A DNA stretch of 52,259 nucleotides, taken from Bacteroidales bacterium (GTDB taxonomy: Bacteria > Bacteroidota > Bacteroidia > Bacteroidales > GWA2-32-17). The stretch spans positions 1-52,259 of the forward strand of contig JAOAFV010000038.1 of assembly GCA_026416095.1 (NCBI GenBank), written 5' to 3'. A model generated the notes under the pieces. That model searched no databases. It saw only the letters and a list, made by a program, of their open reading frames with translations, and had not been told where the DNA came from. The position numbers and the translations under genes were made by a program. Each line of letters opens with the position of its first letter. Positions within the stretch are counted from its first letter, which is position 1. Of this stretch, positions 43,558-52,259 are shown one piece after another.

Positions 43558-46500
43558 TCATTTCTCGTAAAGCACAGTTATGTAACCAGTTTTTTCTATA
43601 TTGTAGTATTTTCCTGTACCTTTTATTAAATAAAAATAAGTTCCAGGAGAAACTTTAACCCCTGCGCTAGAATATCCATCCCATGTAAGTGTTACTGCTT
43701 CTAAGTAATATATAATTGCTCCCCACCTATTAAATACATAAAATTGCAAAGGAATTTCGCAATTAGAGTTATAAATAAATATATCGTTATATCCATCGTT
43801 GTTTGGAGTTATAATATTGGGAATTTCGTTTTCATCAAGAAAAAAATCGTTAACTTTAATAGTATCAGTGAAAACGCAACCTACCATGTCTTTAATGCCT
43901 AAAATATATTGTCCTCCACAAACATTTGTTTCTATGGTGTCAATTTCAACGGTATTTAAATAAAAAGTATAAGGTTTAATTCCTCCAGAAGCTGAAATAA
44001 TTATTTGGCCATTACAAACACCAGGACAAGTAGCATCTTTAATATTTATTCTATCAACACTTGGAGCAGTTAAATATTCATCAATAAAAATAAGTGCAGA
44101 ATCTTTACAATTTTTACTATCTATTACTACAGCCTTATAATATCCGGTGCACAAGTTTTCAATGGTATAACTATTTTCGCCTGTACTCCACATTACATTA
44201 AAAGGAGGATAATCGCCAACTATAAATAAGTTTGCCTTACCTGTACACTGTCCTTTACAGCTTTTTGCAGTTTGCGAAAAAATATCTATAGTTTCTTTAT
44301 ACAATTGCTTTACCTCTATATTGTTAAGTTGTGAAATACATCTGTTACTATCGATCACAGTTAATGAATAAATTCCAGGTAAAAGATTTAATGCGTTATT
44401 ATTTGAAGAAACGGACTCTGACCAGAAATACTCGTATGGAGGAGTTCCTCCGCTTGTGGTCGTATATATTGCTCCTTTATCATTGTTACATTGCAAATGG
44501 ATTATGCTATCAACAATTACTGAAAGAATAGGTACTTGAGGAATATTAATAGAAAAATGTTTTTCACAATTATTAGCATCATAGATAGTTAGGTTGTAAA
44601 TTCCTGCTGGTATATCTATAATATCTTCCGAATTTATTGAATCATTCCATAAAAAGGTTAAAGGCAACGTGCCCCCCCACGCACTAACATAGATTGCAGC
44701 ATTTGTATCGCCATAGCACTTCGTAAAAATAATTGAGTCGAAAATAACAATAATATCTGGTGGAGATGTAATGGTAATGGAAACACTATCTTTACAATTA
44801 TTAGCATCGTTAACTACAATAACATAATTCCCTTCTGAAAGATTAGCAAAATTGCCAGATTGGCTTGTTAATCCTAAAGGGTTGAGTATAAAAGTATATG
44901 GTATGGTACCTCCTTGTGCCGATACATAGACTTTTCCACTGCTATCACCATAACATTGAATGTGTTTTATACTATCTATTGTAGCAATCAACGGTAGAGG
45001 TTCAATTATTTCAACAGAACCACTTATACTACAATTTTGGGCATCGGTAACGGTGTAATAATATGTACCGGGTCCTAAATTTATTGGATCAACAATTGAA
45101 TCATTCCAACTAACAGTGTAAGGAGCAATTCCTCCATTTATAATTAACGAAATAGCACCATCGTTATTACCGTTGCAAGATACATTTTTAACTAAAGCCG
45201 ACACTGAAAGAAGATTTAACGAAGTTTTTAAAGTTGTGTCAATTTTACCAGCATACCACCAAGTATTTATTGTTTTTAAATCTCCCAACGAACATGGTAT
45301 ATTTCCACTACAAGAGATTGTATCTAACCATGTATGACACAATATTTCAGCACTATTGCATCCGTTTAATTCGGAGGTACCATTGGGTATATTAGAATCA
45401 TCCCAAAATTGTAAAGGATTATATAAAGAATCGTATGGATAAACAAGATTTATTTTAAAACCATTTGGATTGGCTTCAACATCGTAAAGTGGTGTATGTG
45501 TTTCACAATTAAAGTACTCTAATTTAAGATTAAACGTAAAATCACTTGCAATTTCATTACCATAGTTATCTTTACCGTCCCATAAAATGCAATTAAAACC
45601 AGGAGAAACAAATTTCGTAATTTTTACATCGCTACCCCCTTCTTGGTAGCCTGCTACTGAATCAAGATCAAAATATAAATGAATTAATCCTTGTTTTGTA
45701 ACATTTATATTTATACAATAAGGACCGGGATAGCAACCACTAATAAAAATTGAATCGACTATTTTCCCTGTTTCACTAATTTTAAAGATAGTAGTATCGG
45801 GTATGTTCAAAAAAACTTTAAATTCTGGCAAAGTATGTAGCCCAAATGCCGATTTTCTATCATTAATAATATCACCTGTATTAAAACACCCACTACTATT
45901 GGCCGACATTACAAAAACAAATGGACGCATGCCGTTAAAATCGAAAGAAGTTACTACACTATCTTTCGTATTGTAAACATAAACCTTTCCAAAAAAAGGA
46001 TCAGCAAAAGGATCGGCATTGCCAAAATAAGGCAATGTAGTAAATTGCCAAGCTTTTGACCAAATTCTTCCGTTTTTAATATTATTATCATTATCGGTTA
46101 TCGTTATATCAAAATATTCAAAAATACGGCGTTCGTATCCATAAGATGAATCGCCAAAACAAGAAAATACAGTATAGTTGCTATTAAGCCATTGCTTAAT
46201 AATAATTCCATCTTCGTAACTAATAAAAGCCGATGGTATTGTTATTTGTTGAGCCTCGGCAGAATCGGCTATACCCATCGATATAACTCCCCCATAAGGT
46301 ACATTATTAACAATAATAGCGGCAACTGCACCTGCTTGCTGGGCTTTTAGCACCTTTGTGGTAAAGTAACACAATCCTCTGTCGATTAAAGCAATTTTAC
46401 CTAATAAACTATTAGGCTCGTATCCATTACATCCAGTAAACAATGAAGAACTATCGGGTATGTAAACTATTTCTGAACATATAAGTGAATCGGCAAAAGC

Positions 46501-47028
46501 AGGACCAAACGATGCCAAGCCAATATTAAAAAACCTTTCTTCGGGTTGTTTAATTACAAGCCAGTTTGGATACTTGGGCATGTCAAATTCGATGTAATAA
46601 TCGCCTATTTCGATTGGGTGTATAACAATTGGATTGTATCCTTGGGGGGTTACATTAACTGGACCTGCTATTGCTTCGGTATAATTATTAATAAACCCTA
46701 TTCCATTCGAAGGGATTGTATCGGGGCCATATACTACCTGACCAGACGGAGAAATAATTCGAAAAACTACATCGTTCTTTAAATTACCAGAATAGTCGTA
46801 AATATTTCCGAAACCAATATATATTATCTCATTTGTATCAGCAATCGAGATATACAATTTGTGCTCTGGCGCACAATTATACATGGCAAAAGGACTAAAA
46901 TAAGGCATAATTTGAATTCTGTTTTCGCATGAGTCTGAACTTTGTAGTGGCTTTGTACCTTCTGAATATACAGCGTTATACAAAAAAAGTGTTAAAAAAA
47001 AATTTATTATAAGTTTTAATAAATTCAT
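43558..47028 (-). CDS. Large secreted SprB-repeat protein with gliding-motility/T9SS C-terminal domain
   Basis: 1156 residues. Signal peptide MNLLKLIINFFLTLFLYNAV. A PA (protease-associated) domain lies at about residues 195-290 (GKIALIDRGLCYFTTKVLKA, QQAGAVAAIIVNN, IPSAFISYEDG). After a long beta-rich region come about five or six SprB-type repeats (about 605-1075), each with NGDGxI-like or CYGDSSG / CNGNNDGAI starts and a GIAPYTVSW / GTLPLTFLWN core. The C-terminus IPNIITPNNDGYNDIFIYNS, FYVFNRWGAIIYY and PGTYFYLIKG is the gliding-motility-associated (type B) sorting domain, so export is by type IX secretion and the protein should sit at the cell surface. It probably acts in adhesion. It has a near-perfect promoter 14 bases before the start. 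Confidence 0.9.
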   Translation of the reverse strand: MNLLKLIINFFLTLFLYNAVYSEGTKPLQSSDSCENRIQIMPYFSPFAMYNCAPEHKLYISIADTNEIIYIGFGNIYDYSGNLKNDVVFRIISPSGQVVYGPDTIPSNGIGFINNYTEAIAGPVNVTPQGYNPIVIHPIEIGDYYIEFDMPKYPNWLVIKQPEERFFNIGLASFGPAFADSLICSEIVYIPDSSSLFTGCNGYEPNSLLGKIALIDRGLCYFTTKVLKAQQAGAVAAIIVNNVPYGGVISMGIADSAEAQQITIPSAFISYEDGIIIKQWLNSNYTVFSCFGDSSYGYERRIFEYFDITITDNDNNIKNGRIWSKAWQFTTLPYFGNADPFADPFFGKVYVYNTKDSVVTSFDFNGMRPFVFVMSANSSGCFNTGDIINDRKSAFGLHTLPEFKVFLNIPDTTIFKISETGKIVDSIFISGCYPGPYCININVTKQGLIHLYFDLDSVAGYQEGGSDVKITKFVSPGFNCILWDGKDNYGNEIASDFTFNLKLEYFNCETHTPLYDVEANPNGFKINLVYPYDSLYNPLQFWDDSNIPNGTSELNGCNSAEILCHTWLDTISCSGNIPCSLGDLKTINTWWYAGKIDTTLKTSLNLLSVSALVKNVSCNGNNDGAISLIINGGIAPYTVSWNDSIVDPINLGPGTYYYTVTDAQNCSISGSVEIIEPLPLIATIDSIKHIQCYGDSSGKVYVSAQGGTIPYTFILNPLGLTSQSGNFANLSEGNYVIVVNDANNCKDSVSITITSPPDIIVIFDSIIFTKCYGDTNAAIYVSAWGGTLPLTFLWNDSINSEDIIDIPAGIYNLTIYDANNCEKHFSINIPQVPILSVIVDSIIHLQCNNDKGAIYTTTSGGTPPYEYFWSESVSSNNNALNLLPGIYSLTVIDSNRCISQLNNIEVKQLYKETIDIFSQTAKSCKGQCTGKANLFIVGDYPPFNVMWSTGENSYTIENLCTGYYKAVVIDSKNCKDSALIFIDEYLTAPSVDRINIKDATCPGVCNGQIIISASGGIKPYTFYLNTVEIDTIETNVCGGQYILGIKDMVGCVFTDTIKVNDFFLDENEIPNIITPNNDGYNDIFIYNSNCEIPLQFYVFNRWGAIIYYLEAVTLTWDGYSSAGVKVSPGTYFYLIKGTGKYYNIEKTGYITVLYEK

Positions 47029-47923
47029 TTTTTGTTAAAAACAAATATAAATAAATTTTGCTGAAAATCCAAAACATGTAAGTTTTTAATAAATTTAAAC
47101 ACAATTTTATTGTTTGTATAGTTTTACTCTAATTAATTTTACATAAATTGTTCAATACTACCTTTATGCCACAATCGATGTAATTAATAAACTAAAGGCA
47201 ATTAATCTAATTATTATTTTTTTTAAAACTATAATAATTTATATTCTCTAAAATAAAGTTATTATTCACACTATTAACAAATTATGCTGAATTTACAGTA
47301 GAATTGAGTTAATAGCATAAAGAGTAATTAATTTGTTTACTAAATCTATTTTATTGGTAAATAACCATTACTTATTGATTTCACTTTATTTCATTTGTAA
47401 CATTAACTGAAGGTTTGATAAGTCAATATTCAAAAAAACATTAATGAACCTCTCTAATTTAAAACATTAAACTTATCTACACCTTAACAAAAACACAACA
47501 ATGTGTTTTTCTCCTCTAAACAATAACTTAAGTAAAAATTATTGAGCTTATCAAAGCGAAGGTACCTCTTTAAGTTAAAATAAACACAAAATATAATCAC
47601 AGTGCAAACCTTAAAAAATAACCTATCTCTTTTTATTAATAAATTTTTTACTAAAAAGTAACAATGATTAAAATATTTAATCAAAGGAAAAATATTCAAT
47701 AAACAAAATTTATTGCAACAATTATTAAGAAAATAAAAATTAATTAGTTTTTTTTCGCTTATTTTGTTTAATATTTTTATAGGTCTTTTATTAAAATAAG
47801 CAAATTACATTAAATAACAATTTATTGTAAACTTAATTTTACAAAAACAACGATAACAATATAGATAATTTCATATAAAGATTTTTAACATATTGCACAA
47901 TTATGTTTATTTTGTGTAAAAAA
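47029..47923. other. 0.9 kb AT-rich intergenic region
   Basis: Apart from the promoter of the SprB-repeat gene at its left end I see no gene, RNA or repeat. A 71-codon minus-strand frame (47484-47699) is rich in Leu, Phe, Tyr and Cys and looks like chance. It may hold transcription ends of uvrA. Confidence 0.45.
47042..47074 (-). promoter_or_regulatory. -33/-7 promoter of the SprB-repeat gene
   Basis: On the minus strand TTTTG at 47074-47070, 20 bases, TATATTTG at 47049-47042, an exact Bacteroidota consensus. The start codon is 14 bases on, giving a leader of only a few bases. Confidence 0.65.
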
Positions 47924-50704
47924 TTAATATAAATTATTTTCGTGTTTTAGCTTTTCTTTTAAATAGTAAAGAGTATAACTTTTACTATTAGCATCTTTTA
48001 AAAACTCAATTAAGGGGCCACAATAATTAAGATAACCTCCTTCAATACCTCCTTGTGGACCAAGGTCTATAATATAGTCAGCTTTTTTTATAATATCTAG
48101 ATTGTGTTCAATAACAATAAGAGTAGCACCTTCGTCGATAAGTTTATAAAAAGTCTTAATTAATAGTTCCACATCTTTAAAATGAAGCCCTCTTGAAGGT
48201 TCATCGAATATAAATATTGTGCCATTTATTTTTTTTTCGCATAGATAAAATGCTAGTAGTAATCGTTGTAATTCCCCTATACTCATTTTATTAGTAGGTT
48301 GCCCTAGTTTTAGATAGCCCAAACCAACATGTTCAAGAATTTTAAGTTTGTCGGCTATTTTCCTCTCTAAAGGCGATTCTTTATTGCTGAAAAAATTAAT
48401 AGCTTCCGATACTTCCATTTCAAATATATCATATATATTTTTGCCATTATATTCTACTTGTAGTATCTCTTTTTTAAAACGTTTACCATTACATGCTTCG
48501 CAAGTTAAATAAATATCGGCCATGAATTGCATTTCTATCTTAATAACTCCTTCGCCCTTACATTCTTCGCATCTTCCGCCTTTCATATTGTATGAAAAAT
48601 AATGAGGTTTATAATTATTAATTTTAGATAAAGATTGTTCGCTAAAGATGTCTCTTAAGTAATCGTAAATTTTTAGGAAAGTTAACGCATTAGATCTACT
48701 CGAAGGTGTTATGGAATTTCGATCTATAAGAATAACTTTAGAAACACTATTTAAATCACCATCTAGAAAATCGTAACCTGTAACTTTAATATTTTCGCCA
48801 AGTGTTTTACGAATTGCATTATATAAAATATCTTTTACAAGTGTCGACTTTCCTGATCCGCTTACACCTGTTACTGCAATAAAATTGTTAAGGGGGAAAG
48901 ATACAGTAATATTTTTTAAGTTATGTAAATAAGCATTGTGTAAAGTGATTTTTTTCTTACTTAAATTTTTTTTATGCGATACTTTAAAATTTTCTGTAGT
49001 ATATAAATATTTAGCTGTTAAACTAGTATTAACATAATTTTTCAAATCGGTTGGCATTCCGGCAAAAACTACTTCGCCACCATATTTTCCCGCACCAGGT
49101 CCTAAGTCAATAATATAATCGGCATTTTTAATTATTTGTTCGTCGTGCTCAACTACAACAACTGTATTTCCTAAATCGCGCAAATAAAACAGAGCTTTAA
49201 TTAAATTTTCAGTATCTTTAGGATGCAAACCAATTGTGGGCTCATCGAGAACATATAAAGACCCTGAAAGATTATTTCCAAGAATAGCGGCAAGATGTAC
49301 TCTCTGTAGTTCACCTCCAGATAAAGTACTTGTGCTTCTATTAAGTGTTAAATAATCTAACCCTACATTAATTAAAAAGTCGATTCTTTTGTTTATTTCT
49401 TTAACAGGATTTTCTATAATCTTTCTCTCAAATTGAGTTAGGTTAATAGTGTCGAAAAAAATTTTTATATCTTTTACTTGCATGTTTACTATATCGCCAT
49501 AGCTTTTACCTCCTACTTTAATTTGTTCAATTTCTTTTTTCAGACGCGTACCTTTACAGTCCGGACATATAATTTTATCTCTATATCGTGATAGTAATAC
49601 TCTATATTGTATTTTATACGCATTCTTTTTAACAAACTCAAAAAAGTCGTTGATACCATAAAAATATTCACAACCATTCCATAATATATTCTTTTGTTCA
49701 GAAGTAAGCTGGTAATATGGTTTATGTATAGGGAAATTAATTTTATGAGCATTTTCTATTAACTGTTCTTTCCATTCGGTTAAAAATTCTCCTTTCCAGC
49801 ATGCTACTGCATTGTCGTAAACAGATTTTGTTTTATCTGGAATTACTAAATCTTCGTCAATTCCAAGCACATGTCCAAAACCTTCGCATGTATTGCAGGC
49901 ACCAAGAGGACTGTTATAATTAAATAATTGTATATTTAATTCTTTATATGGAAATTCGACTGTATCAAAAAAATTTTTAAAAACTTTAAAATTCCACTTC
50001 GAATTTGATAAATATCCAATAATACATATTTTATTTCCCAACTTAAAAGATAACTCAATCGATTCACTTAAGCTCTTATAATCTTTTTCATTTTTATCGA
50101 CAATAAACCTTTGGGTAATAACAATAATTTTATGTCCATCTATATTATTTAGATCTGAAATTTTGTAGATGTTATTATTAAAAAACACTCTATTAAAGCC
50201 CTCTAGGTTAAGCGATTTTAATATTTGTTTATCTAATACTGTGGTTTCAAAGCCAATAAAACCTTCTGTTTTATCTTCTAACGAAAGTATAAAATCTAAA
50301 ACATCGCTCACATTATATTGCTTAATTTCCTGGCCAGTTTTAGAAGAATATACCCTTCCTATTTTAGAAAAAATTAAACGTAGATACTCAGCAATTTCGG
50401 TAACAGTGCCAACAGTAGAACGAGGATTTGAGATTACGTTTTTTGCTTCAATAGCCACAGCAGGTGGTAGATTTGTTATAAAATCAACGTCTGGTTTGGG
50501 AATTTTAGGAAGAAACTGCCGCACATAAGAAGATAAGCTTTCTATATATCTTCGTTGTCCTTCTGCATAAAGGGTATCTATTGCTAAAGAACTTTTTCCG
50601 CTACCAGATAAACCTGTAATAACCGTTATTTTGTTTAAAGGTATTTTTACGTTAATATTCTTCAAATTGTTAACCCTTGCACCTTTAATTTCGATAAAAT
50701 GCAT
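47924..50704 (-). CDS. uvrA: Excinuclease ABC subunit A
   Basis: DNA-damage recognition ATPase of nucleotide excision repair, 926 residues. ATPase I: Walker A GLSGSGKSS, signature LSGGELQRVHLA, Walker B LYVLDEPTIGLH. ATPase II: Walker A GVSGSGKST, signature MSIGELQRLLLA (Gly-to-Ile change from LSGGE), Walker B IFIFDEPSRGLH. The UvrB-binding zinc module keeps GACNTCEGFGH but has lost the earlier cysteine pair (the segment before it reads FFDTVEFPYKELN). The later CxxC at IICPDCKGTRLKKE and the damage-sensing zinc finger (GRCEECKGEGV ... LTCEACNGKRF) are intact. The start MHFIEIKGARVNNLKNINV is standard. It may be a second, specialised UvrA rather than the main one. Divergent from the sigma factor gene. 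Confidence 0.92.
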   Translation of the reverse strand: MHFIEIKGARVNNLKNINVKIPLNKITVITGLSGSGKSSLAIDTLYAEGQRRYIESLSSYVRQFLPKIPKPDVDFITNLPPAVAIEAKNVISNPRSTVGTVTEIAEYLRLIFSKIGRVYSSKTGQEIKQYNVSDVLDFILSLEDKTEGFIGFETTVLDKQILKSLNLEGFNRVFFNNNIYKISDLNNIDGHKIIVITQRFIVDKNEKDYKSLSESIELSFKLGNKICIIGYLSNSKWNFKVFKNFFDTVEFPYKELNIQLFNYNSPLGACNTCEGFGHVLGIDEDLVIPDKTKSVYDNAVACWKGEFLTEWKEQLIENAHKINFPIHKPYYQLTSEQKNILWNGCEYFYGINDFFEFVKKNAYKIQYRVLLSRYRDKIICPDCKGTRLKKEIEQIKVGGKSYGDIVNMQVKDIKIFFDTINLTQFERKIIENPVKEINKRIDFLINVGLDYLTLNRSTSTLSGGELQRVHLAAILGNNLSGSLYVLDEPTIGLHPKDTENLIKALFYLRDLGNTVVVVEHDEQIIKNADYIIDLGPGAGKYGGEVVFAGMPTDLKNYVNTSLTAKYLYTTENFKVSHKKNLSKKKITLHNAYLHNLKNITVSFPLNNFIAVTGVSGSGKSTLVKDILYNAIRKTLGENIKVTGYDFLDGDLNSVSKVILIDRNSITPSSRSNALTFLKIYDYLRDIFSEQSLSKINNYKPHYFSYNMKGGRCEECKGEGVIKIEMQFMADIYLTCEACNGKRFKKEILQVEYNGKNIYDIFEMEVSEAINFFSNKESPLERKIADKLKILEHVGLGYLKLGQPTNKMSIGELQRLLLAFYLCEKKINGTIFIFDEPSRGLHFKDVELLIKTFYKLIDEGATLIVIEHNLDIIKKADYIIDLGPQGGIEGGYLNYCGPLIEFLKDANSKSYTLYYLKEKLKHENNLY

Positions 50705-50719
50705 TCAAAAATTTTTTTA

Positions 50720-50727
50720 CAAAAATA
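50720..50727 (-). promoter_or_regulatory. -7 box TATTTTTG for uvrA
   Basis: Exact TAnnTTTG match on the minus strand 15 bases before the uvrA start. No clear -33 element. Confidence 0.4.
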
Positions 50728-50753
50728 GTTATAGTATGTTGAAACTTTTTTAC

Positions 50754-50761
50754 TATTTTTG
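50754..50761 (+). promoter_or_regulatory. -7 box TATTTTTG for the ECF sigma factor
   Basis: Exact TAnnTTTG match that contains the TTG at 50759 opening the longest frame, so that codon is not the start. It implies a leader of about 60 bases to ATG 50831. No well-spaced -33 element. Confidence 0.4.
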
Positions 50762-50830
50762 CGTTTAATTAAAAAAACTGCTGCTTATAGGGTATATCTT
50801 TATACACAGGGGCTAAAAATAAAAACAAAA

Positions 50831-51427
50831 ATGAAAACATCGGTTCTACCCGATGATAAGCTAATAGAAGCTTATTTATCGGGAAATGAAGCAGCAGTTG
50901 TTGAATTAATAAATCGTCATAAAAGAAAAGTTTACAGTTATATTTATATTCGAACAGGTAATAAGGAATTAGCATGCGATATATTGCAGGAGGTATTTGT
51001 AAAAGCATTTTATTCAATTAAGCAAAAAAAATACACCGAAATTGGTAAATTCGATTGTTGGCTTATTCGAATTGCACATAATCTTATTATCGACTACATC
51101 AGACAAAATAGTAAGTTAAAACTAACCCCCATCGAAACAGACCAATACGCGTTAACAGAAACACTATTTCTAAAATCTTCAGAAACTTCCGACAAAAAAA
51201 TCTTGAGAAATGAAGATATAAGAGACATAAGAGAACTATTAAACAAACTTCCTGCTAATCAGAAAGAAATTATTATCATGCGTCATTTTCTAGGTATGAG
51301 TTTTAAGGAAATAGCCGAAAGAACTAATGTTAGTATAAATACTGCTCTTGGTAGAATGAGATATGCTTTAATAAATCTAAAGAAGTTAATAGCTCAATAT
51401 AAAATTGAATTAATTAACATCGATTAA
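50831..51427 (+). CDS. ECF-type RNA polymerase sigma factor
   Basis: 198 residues from ATG 50831 (MKTSVLPDDKLIEAYLSGNE). Region 2 spans about residues 10-75, with VELINRHKRKVYSYIYIRTG, then DILQEVFVKAF for core binding and -10 recognition (FDCWLIRIAHNLIIDYIRQN). Region 4 (about 130-190) has LPANQKEIIIMRHFLGMSFK and the helix-turn-helix EIAERTNVSINTALGRMRYA. The long frame starting at TTG 50759 adds 24 residues unlike any sigma factor and overlaps a -7 box, so it is rejected. No anti-sigma gene follows on the same strand; the next 800 bases are noncoding. Regulon unknown. Confidence 0.9.
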   Translation: MKTSVLPDDKLIEAYLSGNEAAVVELINRHKRKVYSYIYIRTGNKELACDILQEVFVKAFYSIKQKKYTEIGKFDCWLIRIAHNLIIDYIRQNSKLKLTPIETDQYALTETLFLKSSETSDKKILRNEDIRDIRELLNKLPANQKEIIIMRHFLGMSFKEIAERTNVSINTALGRMRYALINLKKLIAQYKIELINID

Positions 51428-51651
51428 AAAGCTTATAAAAAGGAATAAATATACTTTCTAATATCTTTTAACGATAAAAGTAAAACCTAAAATAGTAATT
51501 TTGTAATAAAAAACATATCTTAATAAAAAAGTATGCAAAATTTTATGTTCGAGCATAAACTATTATCTTAAGTCTCTTTATAAGTGTAAAAATAGTGTTT
51601 TTGTAAAAAAGTGATTTAAAAATTTTGCTTTTAAGACAACTCTTATAAATT

Positions 51652-51765
51652 GAGATCTTTGCAAAACCTTTTGTAAAGGTCTATTAGTATTTCGAATAAA
51701 TATTGATTTTTCAACTATATTTAATTGTAAAAAAAATTATTTTCAGATAGATTTGTAAAGGTCTC
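51652..51765 (+). mobile_element. MITE-like inverted-repeat element, copy B (114 bases)
   Basis: Left end GAGATCTTTGCAAAACC, right end TTTGTAAAGGTCTC. Inside are the ACCTTTTGTAAAGGT palindrome and the AT-rich core shared with copies A and C. No target-site duplication was obvious. Confidence 0.65.
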
Positions 51766-51944
51766 CCATTAATAATTTTTCTTAAGTGTTTTTTTAGTAA
51801 GTTGTAGTTCAATAATTCATATTCTTCTGTAAATTAATTTTCTTTAAGATTTTTTCATCTATTTTCACTATCTTTTATAAGCCAACAATTTCTATTTGTT
51901 ATCTCTACATAAACTTTAAATCAGTATTTTCATTGTTAAATTTT

Positions 51945-52054
51945 GAGTCCTTTGCAACACCTTTTGTAAAGGTACCAAGGAATTTTAGAAAATATTGATT
52001 TTTAATTATTTAATTGTAAAAAAATTATTTTTCGGGTAGGCTTGCAAAGGTCTC
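51945..52054 (+). mobile_element. MITE-like inverted-repeat element, copy C (110 bases)
   Basis: Left end GAGTCCTTTGCAACACC, right end CTTGCAAAGGTCTC. Same palindrome (ACCTTTTGTAAAGGT) and core as copies A and B. Same orientation as B. Confidence 0.65.
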
Positions 52055-52259
52055 AACAAGTATATAATTCATGAAAGATGAAAAATGTTTAGGACACTTG
52101 AAATTGATTATGAAAACTACAATGTCAAAGTTAATTAAACTTTATTATAATATCGACATAGCCGAAACTATTTCAAATCTTACTGGCAAATGAATAAAAC
52201 AAACAAAAAAGTACAATGTAGTTTTTGAATATAATAGTGGTATAAATAAAAATTTGTAT

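Larger units (their letters stand above)
51428..52259. other. 0.8 kb without genes, with two inverted-repeat elements
   Basis: Elements B and C (listed separately) lie 179 bases apart. The sequence between and around them is AT-rich with no reading frame that I can support. The window ends without entering a recognisable gene. Confidence 0.5.

Noticed and set aside
47484-47699. 71-codon minus-strand frame in the uvrA-side intergenic region
   Set aside because: Leu/Phe/Tyr/Cys-rich, no promoter, no family; typical of chance frames in AT-rich DNA.
1-52259. CRISPR array, tRNA or rRNA genes
   Set aside because: No regularly spaced repeats and no tRNA T-arm motif other than in the tmRNA were seen in the gaps.

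Overview
The window is low in G+C (most rows are about a quarter to 30% G+C by eye) and comes from a member of the Bacteroidota. Three things support this. Many genes start just downstream of the Bacteroidota-type promoter (-33 TTTG / -7 TAnnTTTG), and Shine-Dalgarno sequences are almost absent. There is a large secreted protein with SprB repeats and a gliding-motility/type IX secretion C-terminal domain. The gene repertoire also fits: a glutamate-forming saccharopine dehydrogenase, DUF4476, DUF1571 and a membrane-bound AraC regulator. I cannot name a genus. No tRNA, rRNA or CRISPR array was seen; the one structured RNA gene is the tmRNA.

Layout. 1-1743: end of a secreted protein and a saccharopine dehydrogenase, both minus strand. 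1790-11005: a tightly packed operon of three tandem TMTC-like membrane/TPR proteins, purB and an MsbA-type ABC exporter. 11053-12279: a membrane-anchored AraC regulator facing that operon. 12461-13275: debris, namely a broken secreted-protein gene and a small inverted-repeat element. 13276-18848: a surface-glycan cluster with two FkbM-type methyltransferases, a GT2 glycosyltransferase, an unknown enzyme and a GT-C membrane glycosyltransferase. 19045-21303: the (p)ppGpp synthetase/hydrolase rel.

21184-32971 is the most unusual part. The junction of the rel 3' end and the ychF 3' end occurs twice, as direct repeats about 11 kb apart. At the left copy rel is intact and ychF is a decayed fragment; at the right copy ychF is intact and rel is a decayed fragment. 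Between them lie a decayed IS1634-like transposase, the tmRNA gene ssrA, a hybrid histidine kinase, three envelope proteins (two LPP20/FlgT_N-like, one DUF4476), a B12-binding-type radical SAM protein, a 650-base strongly strand-skewed tract, and a G+C-rich secreted protein with a strong Shine-Dalgarno sequence.

34523-43545: sufBCD, an MscS-family channel, a DUF1571/LolA-like secreted protein, a hybrid kinase-like protein that has lost its phosphoacceptor histidine, and a gamma-carbonic-anhydrase-like protein. 43558-47028: the T9SS-type SprB-repeat protein. 47924-50704: uvrA, divergent from an ECF sigma factor (50831-51427). The last 800 bases hold two more copies of the small inverted-repeat element.

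Many gene starts were moved downstream from the longest reading frame, because the frame began at a TTG inside or upstream of a -7 box. All functional calls are from sequence reading alone.
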